64,000 nt of DNA from contig NZ_CP132976.1 of assembly GCF_030864005.1 (NCBI RefSeq), positions 3,224,001 through 3,288,000 of the forward strand. The letters are read 5' to 3'. Position numbers and translations under genes: made by a program. Origin of the DNA: Achromobacter seleniivolatilans (GTDB lineage: Bacteria; Pseudomonadota; Gammaproteobacteria; Burkholderiales; Burkholderiaceae_B). A model generated the notes under the pieces. That model did not search any database. It saw only the letters and a program-made list of their open reading frames with translations, and was not told the DNA's origin. Every line of letters starts with the position of its first letter. Position 1 is the first letter of the stretch. This document shows, piece by piece, positions 43,459-51,889 of the stretch.

Positions 43459-44331
43459 TTAAATGCTGACTGAACCCCTGCCGATTTCCCAGGCGCGGCC
43501 GCCCACCTGAATGCGGCCATCGGCCCGCACATCCAGCAGCAAGCGGCAAGGCCGGCCCATCTGGTCCCCCTGCTCCACCAGAATGCTGGCCGGCAAAGAA
43601 TAATTCTGATGGCGCAACCAACCGCCCAGGTTGGCGCAAGCCGAACCCGTGCCAGCATCTTCTTCAACGCCGCCGCCCGATTTAGCGAAGAAATAGCGGG
43701 CGACCACTACCTGCCTGGCGTCTTGCACATTGCCTTCATCAAAGGCGAAGACATACAGCGTCTTGCGGCCCAGGCTGCTTTCTTGCCAGCGGTTCAGTTT
43801 GGACGAGTCGGGCTCGGCACGGCGTACCGCGTCGACGCTGGCCAGCGGCACCAGCAATTGATCTGCGCCCGTATCCACCCAGATCGGGTCGCCCAGCAGA
43901 TCGCCGGCATCCAATCCGACCAGTCCTGCGATCTCGGCACGATCCAATGTGGGCGGCGCGGTGCGCACGCCCTCCGGGCACGGCGCGGTAAACGTCCAGG
44001 CGTCGCCTCGAGCCTCGACCGGAACCACGCCTGCCTTGAATTCCAGAGTCAGCGCATCGCCCGTTTGCAGCAGATCGCGCACCACTTGAGACGTGCCGAT
44101 GGTGGGATGGCCCGCGAAGTTCATTTCGTAGCCGGGCGTAAAGATGCGCACGCGCGCATCGGCCTTATCGGACGGCAATATGAAGGTGGTTTCGGACAGA
44201 TTGAATTGCGCCGCCAAATTCAGCATGGTGGCGTCATCCAGGCCGCGCGCGTCTTCAAACACGCAGAGCTGATTGCCGCTGAAGGTTGAGGACGCGAAGA
44301 CGTTGAGCAGGCGAAACGCGTAAGAGGTCAT
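43459..44331 (-). CDS. PhzF-family isomerase
   Basis: A 290-residue protein of the PhzF/diaminopimelate-epimerase fold, with NVFASSTFSGNQLCVFEDA, the catalytic Glu in FNLSETTFI near residue 48, FAGHPTIGTSQV near 77 and GTGSACANLGGWL near 228. PhzF proteins isomerise by proton shuttling; members outside phenazine clusters have unknown substrates, and no other phenazine gene is present. Last gene before the leftward ftr operon's end, but separated from it by 88 bases. Confidence 0.9.
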   Translation of the reverse strand: MTSYAFRLLNVFASSTFSGNQLCVFEDARGLDDATMLNLAAQFNLSETTFILPSDKADARVRIFTPGYEMNFAGHPTIGTSQVVRDLLQTGDALTLEFKAGVVPVEARGDAWTFTAPCPEGVRTAPPTLDRAEIAGLVGLDAGDLLGDPIWVDTGADQLLVPLASVDAVRRAEPDSSKLNRWQESSLGRKTLYVFAFDEGNVQDARQVVVARYFFAKSGGGVEEDAGTGSACANLGGWLRHQNYSLPASILVEQGDQMGRPCRLLLDVRADGRIQVGGRAWEIGRGSVSI

Positions 44332-44419
44332 GGAGTTGCGTTAATTGAAAAGGCGCCGGCCAACCCGGCGGAGTTTTCCACTTTATCGCAGCACAAGGCC
44401 TCAGACCATCAGACAATCC

Positions 44420-45817
44420 TTACCAGATCGCAAAGAAAAACACCCAGGCCAGACAGAACGGCGCAAGCCCCGCCGTCAGCACCAGCCATGCGGCGGCCTT
44501 GCGCAGACCGCTCACCGGGCGCTGCTTGAGCAAGCGCGCAAACAAACGCAGGCTCCACAACACGGCCAGGGTCAACAGCGTGAAGCGCACGGGACCTGCC
44601 CAGGCGGCTTGTACGCCTTCATGCTTGAGCAGGTTGACTGTGGTGGCGGACAAGCCCAGGAACACGCCAATGCCGGCCGACGGAATCAGCGCCTGCGCCA
44701 GTTTGTGCACGCCAGGACGTATCCAGCGCGTGGCCGGCGCATCCTGCGCGGGCGCTGCGGGAGCCAGACGGTCTGCAATCCACAGCGACAGGAAGCTGGC
44801 GCCGCCCACCACAACCGTGGCGCCCACGACGAACATCAGAATGCCCGCGCCATCCAGCCACGAAAAACTGTCGTTCACATCGGGATAGTGGGTCAGGATG
44901 AACCAGGGCGCGTTGTCCATCAACGGCCACATGATGTCGTGTTCCACCAGCCAGGTCGCTGCCCATTGCTTGGCGGTCACATACCAGGGACTGGCGCTCC
45001 AGAGGAAGGCGCCAATCGCAATGCCCATCAAACCAAAGCACAGCAAAGCGGTCTGCCAGGCGTCGCCGTCCGCAACATGCACGATTTCTTCTTCGGGCGA
45101 ACGCGGCGTCAGTGCAATGGCGCCGCGGTAGCCGCTGCACCGGCCACAGACGTGGCAGTCGCCGGCGCCTTTCATATGGCGCAGGGGCACCAGCGGCGCA
45201 CAGTTGATGGTCTCGATGCGAATGACGGGGTGACGCCATTTTTCTTCGTCGACCTTGAAGTGCCAGGGCGCCAGCTTGGCCAGCAAATTGAACACGCCAT
45301 TGACCGGGCACAGGTACTTGCACCACACACGCTTGCTGCGGCCATAGCGCCAGCCCACAATCATGGCAGCCACGGTAGAACCGCCCAGCACGGCCAGCAC
45401 GGCCAGCGGATACTGGTACACGCTGACCAGTTGGCCGTAGACCGTCGTCAACGCAAAGGCGACAAAGGGCCAGCCGCCCCAACGCATCCATTTTGGAATC
45501 GCGCGGCCCTGCCCCCGTTCGCTCGCCCATTCGCTCAACATGCCTTCGGGACAAAGCCATCCACACCAGGCGCGCCCCAGAATCGGCATGGAAATCAACA
45601 CGAACGGCCACCACACGCCCCAGAAGGCGAACTGCGCCACGATCGTCAGATTGTTGAATACCGATGCTGAATTGTCCGGCAATGGCAGGACAGCGGGCAC
45701 GATCAAAAGGAACGCGTATATCGCGACAATGCCCCACTGCAGCTTGCGCAACAGAGGGGCATGGTCACGGAGAAAATCGGCGATCCGGGAAGTCACCCTC
45801 CCGAGTACAGCAGCCAT
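44420..45817 (-). CDS. ftrD: FtrD-like 4Fe-4S polyferredoxin membrane protein
   Basis: A 465-residue NapH/CcoG-like inner-membrane protein with about eight helices and three cysteine clusters: WCGWLCPEG near residue 80, WCKYLCPVNG near 167 and CHVCGRC near 218. In the Bordetella ferrous-iron system FtrABCD it is thought to handle the electrons released when Fe2+ is oxidised for FtrC. I use the ATG at 45815-45817 with AAGG eight bases upstream; a TTG two codons earlier is also open. It is the last of four ftr genes. Confidence 0.88.
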   Translation of the reverse strand: MAAVLGRVTSRIADFLRDHAPLLRKLQWGIVAIYAFLLIVPAVLPLPDNSASVFNNLTIVAQFAFWGVWWPFVLISMPILGRAWCGWLCPEGMLSEWASERGQGRAIPKWMRWGGWPFVAFALTTVYGQLVSVYQYPLAVLAVLGGSTVAAMIVGWRYGRSKRVWCKYLCPVNGVFNLLAKLAPWHFKVDEEKWRHPVIRIETINCAPLVPLRHMKGAGDCHVCGRCSGYRGAIALTPRSPEEEIVHVADGDAWQTALLCFGLMGIAIGAFLWSASPWYVTAKQWAATWLVEHDIMWPLMDNAPWFILTHYPDVNDSFSWLDGAGILMFVVGATVVVGGASFLSLWIADRLAPAAPAQDAPATRWIRPGVHKLAQALIPSAGIGVFLGLSATTVNLLKHEGVQAAWAGPVRFTLLTLAVLWSLRLFARLLKQRPVSGLRKAAAWLVLTAGLAPFCLAWVFFFAIW

Positions 45818-45857
45818 GGTCAAACCTTCATATGTTCATTCCGGCATCTTGTCGGAA

Positions 45858-46709
45858 TCAGGATGCGCTGCGGGCAGCAAGCGGCGCCCGGGCGGCTTTA
45901 TTGCCCACCCAGCGCAACAGCGCCCACACCACGATCCAATAAGCCACCCACAACAATACCGAGATCAGCGCGGGCAAGGCCCGGTACCCGGCAAAGTCAG
46001 CCAGAATCTTGCCAACTCCGGTGCTGTCGCTCAAGAGCCACGAGCTATCCCACACGGGATCGATGATCGTCGGCAACACATCCAGCGAAATCAGATGATC
46101 CAGGCCGCCAACCAGCAGGGAGCCCGCCAACAGCAGCAACAGGATTTCGGTCACGCGGAAGAAACGGCGCCAGGTGATCAGCTTGCCGCCCAGTTGCAAC
46201 AACCAGAACGTCAGCAATGCCACGGCAAAACCCGCCAGACCAGCCAGTGCCAGCTTCGCCATGTCGCCGCCGCCTTCGCCGGCAGACACGGTGCCATACA
46301 GGAACACCACGGTTTCACTGCCTTCGCGAGCCACGGCAATGGCCACCAGCACGAACAGGCCCCACCAGTTGTCGCTGGCAACCGACGAACGCGCGCCGCT
46401 TTCAAGCTCGCCTTTCAGCGTGCGGCCGTGCTTCTTCATCCATACGACCATCTGCACCACCAGCGCGCACGCTGCCAGCGACATGATGGCCTGGAACCAT
46501 TCCTGCCCTTCGTCACTCAACCAGGACGACACACCCAGCAAAACTAGCGCCAGGGCCACGGCAAGCGCCAAGCCAGCAGCAACGCCGCCCCACAGGTATT
46601 TCAGGCCGCGCGCGCCTTCCGGCGTAGAACGCAGCCAGGTGTACAAGATACCCACCACCAGCAAGGCTTCGACGCTTTCACGCCAGACGATAAAGAGGAC
46701 CTGTTCCAT
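45858..46709 (-). CDS. ftrC: FtrC iron permease, FTR1 family
   Basis: A 283-residue inner-membrane permease of the Ftr1/EfeU type with seven helices. Two RExxE iron-binding motifs are present: RESVE in helix 1 (about residue 10) and REGSE near 128. It imports iron after oxidation by partner proteins. It lies between ftrB (14 bases upstream) and ftrD (40 bases downstream). Confidence 0.92.
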   Translation of the reverse strand: MEQVLFIVWRESVEALLVVGILYTWLRSTPEGARGLKYLWGGVAAGLALAVALALVLLGVSSWLSDEGQEWFQAIMSLAACALVVQMVVWMKKHGRTLKGELESGARSSVASDNWWGLFVLVAIAVAREGSETVVFLYGTVSAGEGGGDMAKLALAGLAGFAVALLTFWLLQLGGKLITWRRFFRVTEILLLLLAGSLLVGGLDHLISLDVLPTIIDPVWDSSWLLSDSTGVGKILADFAGYRALPALISVLLWVAYWIVVWALLRWVGNKAARAPLAARSAS

Positions 46710-46723
46710 GTATTGCTACCGCG

Positions 46724-47077
46724 TTATTCCTTGGGCTTGACGACCAAAGTGCCTTTCACGTTCTGGTGAAAGTCATCAAAAAAGGGATACTCGCCAGGAC
46801 GGGAAATGGTGATCACCACAAAGGATTTCACCCCCGGTCCCAATACTTTTTCCTTGCGCAGCGGAATGCTCTCGAATTCCACCGGCTCATTGCTCTCGTT
46901 GATGAGTTCAATCTTGAAACGGCCGGCGGGCACTTCCAGCCGGGCGGGCTCGAACGTGCCGTCCGGCTTGAACGTCAAAGTGAACGTCGGCAGCTCGTCC
47001 GCCTGCGCAGGCGCCATGCCAACCAGTCCGGCCAAGCCGATCAGTACCGCGGCAATAACGCGATGCAGACGGCGCAC
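46724..47077 (-). CDS. ftrB: FtrB cupredoxin-like periplasmic protein
   Basis: A 117-residue exported protein (signal peptide to about PAQAD) with a cupredoxin-type beta fold: FTLTFKPDGTFEPARLEVPAG and the late segment PGEYPFFDDFHQNVKGTLVV, as in the EfeO N-terminal cupredoxin family. It is proposed to help oxidise ferrous iron for FtrC. A full type 1 copper ligand set is not obvious: there is no Cys in the mature part. Confidence 0.87.
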   Translation of the reverse strand: MRRLHRVIAAVLIGLAGLVGMAPAQADELPTFTLTFKPDGTFEPARLEVPAGRFKIELINESNEPVEFESIPLRKEKVLGPGVKSFVVITISRPGEYPFFDDFHQNVKGTLVVKPKE

Positions 47078-47079
47078 GA

Positions 47080-47616
47080 TCAGTAACCGCCCTTCTTGCC
47101 GGTACCGGCATAGACGAACTCGTATTCCAGTTCAAACGGCTCGAACCACGGACCCACGCCGGTTTCCTTGTCGACGTGGCGGCCAAAGTGAGCCATCTTG
47201 TTCTCGGAAGGCGGCAGGATCGTGTACTTCAGCTTGTACTTGCCCGGGCCTTCCAGTTTGACGTTGTCGCCATAGTGCGGACCGTCGTTGGCGACCATGG
47301 GCATGAAGGTGCCCTTCTGCACGTTCTGGCTGCCAACCTTCTGGATTTCAAAGTTCACGACCAGATAAGGCACCCACTCGCCTTCGGGAAAGCCCGTTTT
47401 GTTGCCAGCGGTGGCGTGGATATCGGCCTCAAGGTGCACGTCGGAATCCTTGGCGGCACGCATCATGCCCGGCGGGTCCATTTCGATCGGCTGCAGGTAC
47501 ACCGCACCAATTTCCATGCCGCCCTTCTCGACCGGCTTGCCGATGGGGTATTCGGCCGCGTGCGCGGCAGACACGCTCAGAGCGACGATGGCCAGCGCCA
47601 AGGCTTTCTTGATCAT
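47080..47616 (-). CDS. ftrA: FtrA periplasmic iron-binding protein (P19/Tp34 family)
   Basis: A 178-residue exported protein (signal peptide to about AHAAE) of the P19 family, with the Met- and His-rich metal-binding stretch GAVYLQPIEMDPPGMM, VHLEADIHA and YGDNVKLEGPGKYKLKY. It binds iron and perhaps copper in the periplasm and delivers it to FtrC. The ATG at 47614-47616 has AAGGA eight bases upstream; the ATG two codons earlier is too close. It is first in ftrABCD, two bases from ftrB. Confidence 0.9.
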   Translation of the reverse strand: MIKKALALAIVALSVSAAHAAEYPIGKPVEKGGMEIGAVYLQPIEMDPPGMMRAAKDSDVHLEADIHATAGNKTGFPEGEWVPYLVVNFEIQKVGSQNVQKGTFMPMVANDGPHYGDNVKLEGPGKYKLKYTILPPSENKMAHFGRHVDKETGVGPWFEPFELEYEFVYAGTGKKGGY

Positions 47617-47646
47617 GTGCATAATCCTTGAGACACAAATGAATGG

Positions 47647-47673
47647 CGGTTCTGAAACTATAAACAAGAACCG
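47647..47673. promoter_or_regulatory. Inverted repeat upstream of ftrA
   Basis: CGGTTCT at 47647-47653 and AGAACCG at 47667-47673, 13 bases apart, about 30 bases before the ftrA start. The next bases on the ftrA-distal side (AATGCAAACGGTTCTT read on the minus strand) partly resemble a Fur box. An operator is plausible; the regulator is not shown. Confidence 0.4.
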
Positions 47674-47760
47674 TTTGCATTAATGTAACGAAAAAAACTG
47701 ACATATCCCTGAACTCAGGGGCCAGATAAGGGCCAGATTATTGCGTTTGGTCAAGCCACA

Positions 47761-47796
47761 AAAAAGCCGGTGAGGCGGTTGCCGTACCGGCTTTCT
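47761..47796 (-). terminator. Rho-independent terminator of phaR
   Basis: Read on the minus strand: AAAGCCGGT, a 14-base loop, ACCGGCTTTTTT. It lies about 45 bases after the phaR stop. Confidence 0.82.
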
Positions 47797-47839
47797 GCGT
47801 GGCCCAGGGCGCTTTCAGCCCCGGATCTTGCCCTGCCCG

Positions 47840-48430
47840 CTATTTGCGTCCGGTGCCCGGGCCCGTGCCCGGGGTGCCGCCCGGCGTGCTGCCAGGCGTA
47901 AACGGAAACGTCGAGAACATCGCGCGTGTCTGGTCCTGCATTTGATCTTGCATCTGCACGAACAGATTTTTGCTCTGATCGATGTAGTTGTTCATCATGT
48001 TCTGCAGCATGGGAGTCTGCACATTCATGAATTGCGTCCAGGCTTCGGGGCCAAACTGGCTGCCATACAGTCCCTTGGACTGCTCGGCCATGCGCGTCTG
48101 GATTTCCATGAAGGCCTGAATGTTCTTTTCAAGATAAGAACCCATGATGCCTTGCATGGCATGCCCGTAGAAACGGATGATCTGCGACAGCATGTTCGAC
48201 GAGAACATGGGCATACCGCCGCTTTCTTCTTCCAGAATGATCTGCAAGAGTATCGCGCGGGTCAGCTCTTCGCCGCTCTTGGCGTCGACCACCTGGAATT
48301 CTTCATTGGCCAGGACCAGTTGCTTGACATCTGCCAGAGTGATGTAGGTGCTGGTCCGGGTGTCGTATAGCCGACGGTTGGGGTATTTTTTAATCAGGCG
48401 CAGGCTGGCGCCGGTTTGTGCTTGCGTCAT
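47840..48430 (-). CDS. phaR: Polyhydroxyalkanoate synthesis regulator PhaR
   Basis: A 196-residue DNA- and granule-binding repressor that senses PHB and controls phasin and pha genes. The N-terminal domain is clear: LIKKYPNRRLYDT, STYITLADVKQLV and FQVVDAKSGEELTRAILLQI, and a PHB accumulation regulatory domain follows near 60-120. The C-terminal third is Gln/Met-rich and ends in a Gly/Pro/Thr tail (residues 178-196). It lies downstream of phaB with a 117-base gap. Confidence 0.93.
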   Translation of the reverse strand: MTQAQTGASLRLIKKYPNRRLYDTRTSTYITLADVKQLVLANEEFQVVDAKSGEELTRAILLQIILEEESGGMPMFSSNMLSQIIRFYGHAMQGIMGSYLEKNIQAFMEIQTRMAEQSKGLYGSQFGPEAWTQFMNVQTPMLQNMMNNYIDQSKNLFVQMQDQMQDQTRAMFSTFPFTPGSTPGGTPGTGPGTGRK

Positions 48431-48547
48431 GTGTGTCCCCGGATCGGGCGATCTCTTAGACTTCGAATAAGGTTGAGTGTAATACCGGGCGGCCCTCTCC
48501 CCGAGGCCCCCGGCGCCAACAGGCCGCCGAAAGCGGCCCTTGATGCA

Positions 48548-49285
48548 TCAGCCCATGTGCAGGCCGCCGTTCAGCGAGAAGTCGGCGCCCGTCGAAAAAC
48601 CGGACTCATCCGAAGCCAGCCACGACGTCATGGATGCGATTTCCTCGGGAGTGCCCAGACGCCGCACCGGGATGGTGGCAACAATCTTTTCCAGCACTTC
48701 CGGCCGGATGGCGCGAACCATGTCGGTACCGATATAGCCCGGCGAAATCGTATTGACCGTAACGCCTTTGCTGGCCACTTCTTGCGCCAGCGCCATCGTA
48801 AAGCCGTGGATACCGGCCTTTGCTGTGGAATAGTTGGTCTGGCCGAATTGGCCTTTCTGTCCATTCACCGAGCTGATGTTGACGATGCGGCCCCACTGAC
48901 GTTCGACCATGCCTTCAATGACCTGCTTGGTCACGTTGAAGAGGCTGTTCAAGTTCGTGTCGATCACGGCGCGCCAATCATCCGCGGTCATTTTGCGGAA
49001 CAAACCGTCGCGGGTAATACCCGCGTTATTCACCAGCACATCGACCGGCCCCAGATCTCTCGTGACCCGTTCGAAGGCTTCGACCGTGGAGTCCCAATCG
49101 GACACGTTGCCCACGGATGCGTAGAACGAATAGCCCTGCGCTGCCTGCTCATCCAGCCATTGCTGGAAATTACGGCTGGGGCCGCAACCTGCCACCACGC
49201 GAAAGCCATCCTTGGCCAAGCGTTGGCAAATAGAGGTGCCGATACCACCCATCCCGCCTGTGACGTAAGCCAGTTTTCCGCTCAT
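48548..49285 (-). CDS. phaB: Acetoacetyl-CoA reductase
   Basis: NADPH-dependent short-chain dehydrogenase that makes (R)-3-hydroxybutyryl-CoA for PHB synthesis. The 245-residue protein has TGGMGGIGTSI near residue 9, NNAGITRDGLF near 88, the active Ser in ISSVNGQKGQFGQ near 138 and YSTAK near 151. SVNGQKGQFGQTNYS is typical of PhaB rather than FabG. AGGAGG precedes the start. It is downstream of phaC. Confidence 0.95.
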   Translation of the reverse strand: MSGKLAYVTGGMGGIGTSICQRLAKDGFRVVAGCGPSRNFQQWLDEQAAQGYSFYASVGNVSDWDSTVEAFERVTRDLGPVDVLVNNAGITRDGLFRKMTADDWRAVIDTNLNSLFNVTKQVIEGMVERQWGRIVNISSVNGQKGQFGQTNYSTAKAGIHGFTMALAQEVASKGVTVNTISPGYIGTDMVRAIRPEVLEKIVATIPVRRLGTPEEIASMTSWLASDESGFSTGADFSLNGGLHMG

Positions 49286-49362
49286 TGGACTTCCTCCTGT
49301 GTGCGACGGACGCCTCGTTGATTAACTTTCTTATTGGTCTGGGCCAACCGCGTATTGCGGTT

Positions 49363-51000
49363 TCAGGCAGCCCGGACCTTTACGTATCTGCCAGGCGCCG
49401 GCTCGATCGGCTGGTGCTTGGCATTGCCTAATTTTGTACGTGCCTTGACTTGCTTACCTGCATGACCGGACAGCCAATCCGTCCAGTCCGGCCACCAGCT
49501 GCCGGGCTGTTCGGCCGCCTGGGCGAACCAAGCGTTGGGATCGCCGGGCATGTCGTGACCCTTTTGACCCAGTTTGTCAGCCACCCAATAGCTGCGGCGC
49601 TTTTTGGCGGGCGGATTCACCACACCCGCGATATGGCCCGACGCACCGAGGACGAAACGCTGCGGTCCGCGCAGCACCTGCGTGGACGCGTAGGCCGAAA
49701 CCCAGGGCACAATGTGATCTTCGCGGGAGCCAAAAATATAAGCAGGCATCGTCAGCCGCGTCAGATCCAGCGGCATGCCGGCCGCTTGTGCGCGCCCCGG
49801 CACTTTCAGATTGTTCTCAAGGTAGGTATTGCGGAAGTACCAAGAGAAGAACGGCCCAGGCAGATTAGTGCTGTCGCCATTCCAGAACAGCAAATCAAAT
49901 GGAGGGGGCTTCTGACCCTTCAGATAGTTGCCGACGACGTAGTTCCAGACCAGTTCGTTCGGCCGCAGAAACGAGAACGTGGTGGCAAGATCTCGGCCCG
50001 GCATCAGCCCGCCTTTTCCTAATTGATGATCCCGCAGCAGCGCATGCGCCTCATCAACGAAAACGTTCAGGACGCCGGTGTCGTGGAAGTCCAGCAACGA
50101 GGTCAACAGCGTCAGCGATGCGACGGGATGTTCGCCGCGCGCCTCTGCCAGCGCCAGCGCGGACGCCAGCATCGTGCCGCCCACGCAGAAACCCAGCGCA
50201 TTGACTTGCGGTTGCTTCGTGATGTCGCTTGCCACGCGCAACGCCTGCAGCACGGCATCATCAAGATAGTCGGACCATGTGGCGCGGTCTACGCCATCGG
50301 TATCGCTGGCGACCGGATTGCGCCACGAAATCAAAAACACCGTATAGCCCTGCTCGACCGCATGGCGGACGAAGGAATTCTCGGGCTGCAAGTCCAGGAT
50401 GTAGAACTTGTTGATGTTCGGCGGCACAATCACCAGCGGACGCTCGTGCACGGTAGCAGTCGATGGCGCGTACTGAATCAGCTGGAACAGCATGTTTTCG
50501 AACACGACTTCGCCGGGCGAGACCGCCACGTTGCGGCCGATCTCGAATTGCGATTCGTCGGTTTGGGTAATGCGGCCTTTTTTGACGTCGCCCAGCAAAT
50601 TGGCCAGACCCTCGTTCAAGGCACGTCCGGCGCTTTCCACGATGGATTGCTGCGCGTCGGGATTCAATGCCAGGAAGTTCGACGGCGATAGCGCATCGAC
50701 CCATTGCATGATCGAAAAGCGCAAGCGCTCGCGCATGGGGTCGCTGACCTGGGCGGCATCGACCATGCGCGACATGGCGCGAGCCGACAGCAAATACGTA
50801 TGGGCCAGTAAAAGATGCGAGCTATTGCCCGACCAGGCATCGCTTGCAAAACGGCGGTCGGTCAGGGGCGCAAGCGCGCCACGCCGAGCGTCGTCGCAAA
50901 GGCGCTGCCATTCGCGAGAGAATTCGGCCTGAATATCGGCCAGGACTTCCGGTGCCACGCTCACCGGAATGGGCCCTGCGGCGGAGAGATTGGCATTCAC
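49363..51000 (-). CDS. phaC: Class I poly(3-hydroxybutyrate) synthase
   Basis: Polymerises 3-hydroxyacyl-CoA on granule surfaces. The 545-residue protein starts at GTG (AAGGTG eight bases upstream). The N-terminal half has DPMRERLRFSIMQWVDALSPSNFL near 88, and the lipase-like box GFCVGG puts the catalytic Cys at 272; FYILDLQPENSFV near 199 and DHIVPW near 417 are other family landmarks. Length suits a class I enzyme (no PhaE subunit). The order is phaC-phaB-phaR; phaA thiolase is absent. Confidence 0.95.
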   Translation of the reverse strand: MNANLSAAGPIPVSVAPEVLADIQAEFSREWQRLCDDARRGALAPLTDRRFASDAWSGNSSHLLLAHTYLLSARAMSRMVDAAQVSDPMRERLRFSIMQWVDALSPSNFLALNPDAQQSIVESAGRALNEGLANLLGDVKKGRITQTDESQFEIGRNVAVSPGEVVFENMLFQLIQYAPSTATVHERPLVIVPPNINKFYILDLQPENSFVRHAVEQGYTVFLISWRNPVASDTDGVDRATWSDYLDDAVLQALRVASDITKQPQVNALGFCVGGTMLASALALAEARGEHPVASLTLLTSLLDFHDTGVLNVFVDEAHALLRDHQLGKGGLMPGRDLATTFSFLRPNELVWNYVVGNYLKGQKPPPFDLLFWNGDSTNLPGPFFSWYFRNTYLENNLKVPGRAQAAGMPLDLTRLTMPAYIFGSREDHIVPWVSAYASTQVLRGPQRFVLGASGHIAGVVNPPAKKRRSYWVADKLGQKGHDMPGDPNAWFAQAAEQPGSWWPDWTDWLSGHAGKQVKARTKLGNAKHQPIEPAPGRYVKVRAA

Positions 51001-51124
51001 TTCGACACCTTGTTATCGAGACTGCTCGATTGATGTTGCATTCCGGGTTAATGCCTGTCAATGCGGGTATACAAGGAGGGGTCTGGGGGATCGCCCGCGA
51101 GGCAAACCCAGACCTTGCGCTAGA

Positions 51125-51889
51125 TCAAACCGGATCGAGCCAGGCCAGCAAAGCCATGCGCCCCGTTTCACCATCGCGCCGATAGGAAAAGAAGCAATCG
51201 GCCTCGGCTACCGTGCACATCCCGCTCTGCGAAACTTCTTGTACCCCAGCGCGGCGCAGACGGAAATCAGCCAATCCGGCGAGATCAGCCAGCCATTTTC
51301 CGGCAACGCCGGAGCGCGGTGTGAAGAAGCGCGCGGTTGCCGGGTCGTCCGCCACGAAGGCATCCAACACGTCCTGCCCCACCTCAAACGCATCTGGGCC
51401 AATGCCCGGGCCGACCCACGCACGCCAGGCATAAGCGTCCGGCACCTTGGCGCGCATGGCTGCCAGGGTATGTTCCAGCACGCCGCCGGACAAGCCGCGC
51501 CAGCCGGCATGCGCCGCGCCCAGCACCCGGCCGCCGGCATCCGCGATGACGACGGGCAGGCAGTCGGCCACCATGATGGCCAGTACGCGGCCCGGCTCGG
51601 CCGTGACGCTGGCGTCTACCGCGGGCTCATCTTGCAGATCCGGCTGATCGGCATCCACGACTTCGCTGCCGTGCACCTGGCGCAACCACAGCGGGTCTGC
51701 CGGCACAGCGGCACGCACGCGGCGCCGGTTCTCGGTCACGGTATCAGGCTGGTCGCCGGCACGGCGCCCCAAGTTCAGCGTGTCATGCGGCGCCACGCCC
51801 ACCCCGCCCGCGCGGGTCGTGCAGAAATAATTCACACCGGCCCATTCGGGGCCGGTGACGACAGGCAGGTTTGCGACTACGCGTTCCAT
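51125..51889 (-). CDS. pgeF: Polyphenol oxidase/purine nucleosidase family protein (YfiH/PgeF)
   Basis: A 254-residue zinc-type laccase-domain protein. Metal-ligand motifs: RQVHGSEVV near 69, MVADCLPVV near 106 and GAAHAGWRGLSGG near 123. In E. coli YfiH (PgeF) corrects mis-incorporated serine in peptidoglycan precursors; other members act on nucleosides. Its start overlaps the rluD end by 13 bases, the same rluD-yfiH order as in E. coli. Confidence 0.9.
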   Translation of the reverse strand: MERVVANLPVVTGPEWAGVNYFCTTRAGGVGVAPHDTLNLGRRAGDQPDTVTENRRRVRAAVPADPLWLRQVHGSEVVDADQPDLQDEPAVDASVTAEPGRVLAIMVADCLPVVIADAGGRVLGAAHAGWRGLSGGVLEHTLAAMRAKVPDAYAWRAWVGPGIGPDAFEVGQDVLDAFVADDPATARFFTPRSGVAGKWLADLAGLADFRLRRAGVQEVSQSGMCTVAEADCFFSYRRDGETGRMALLAWLDPV

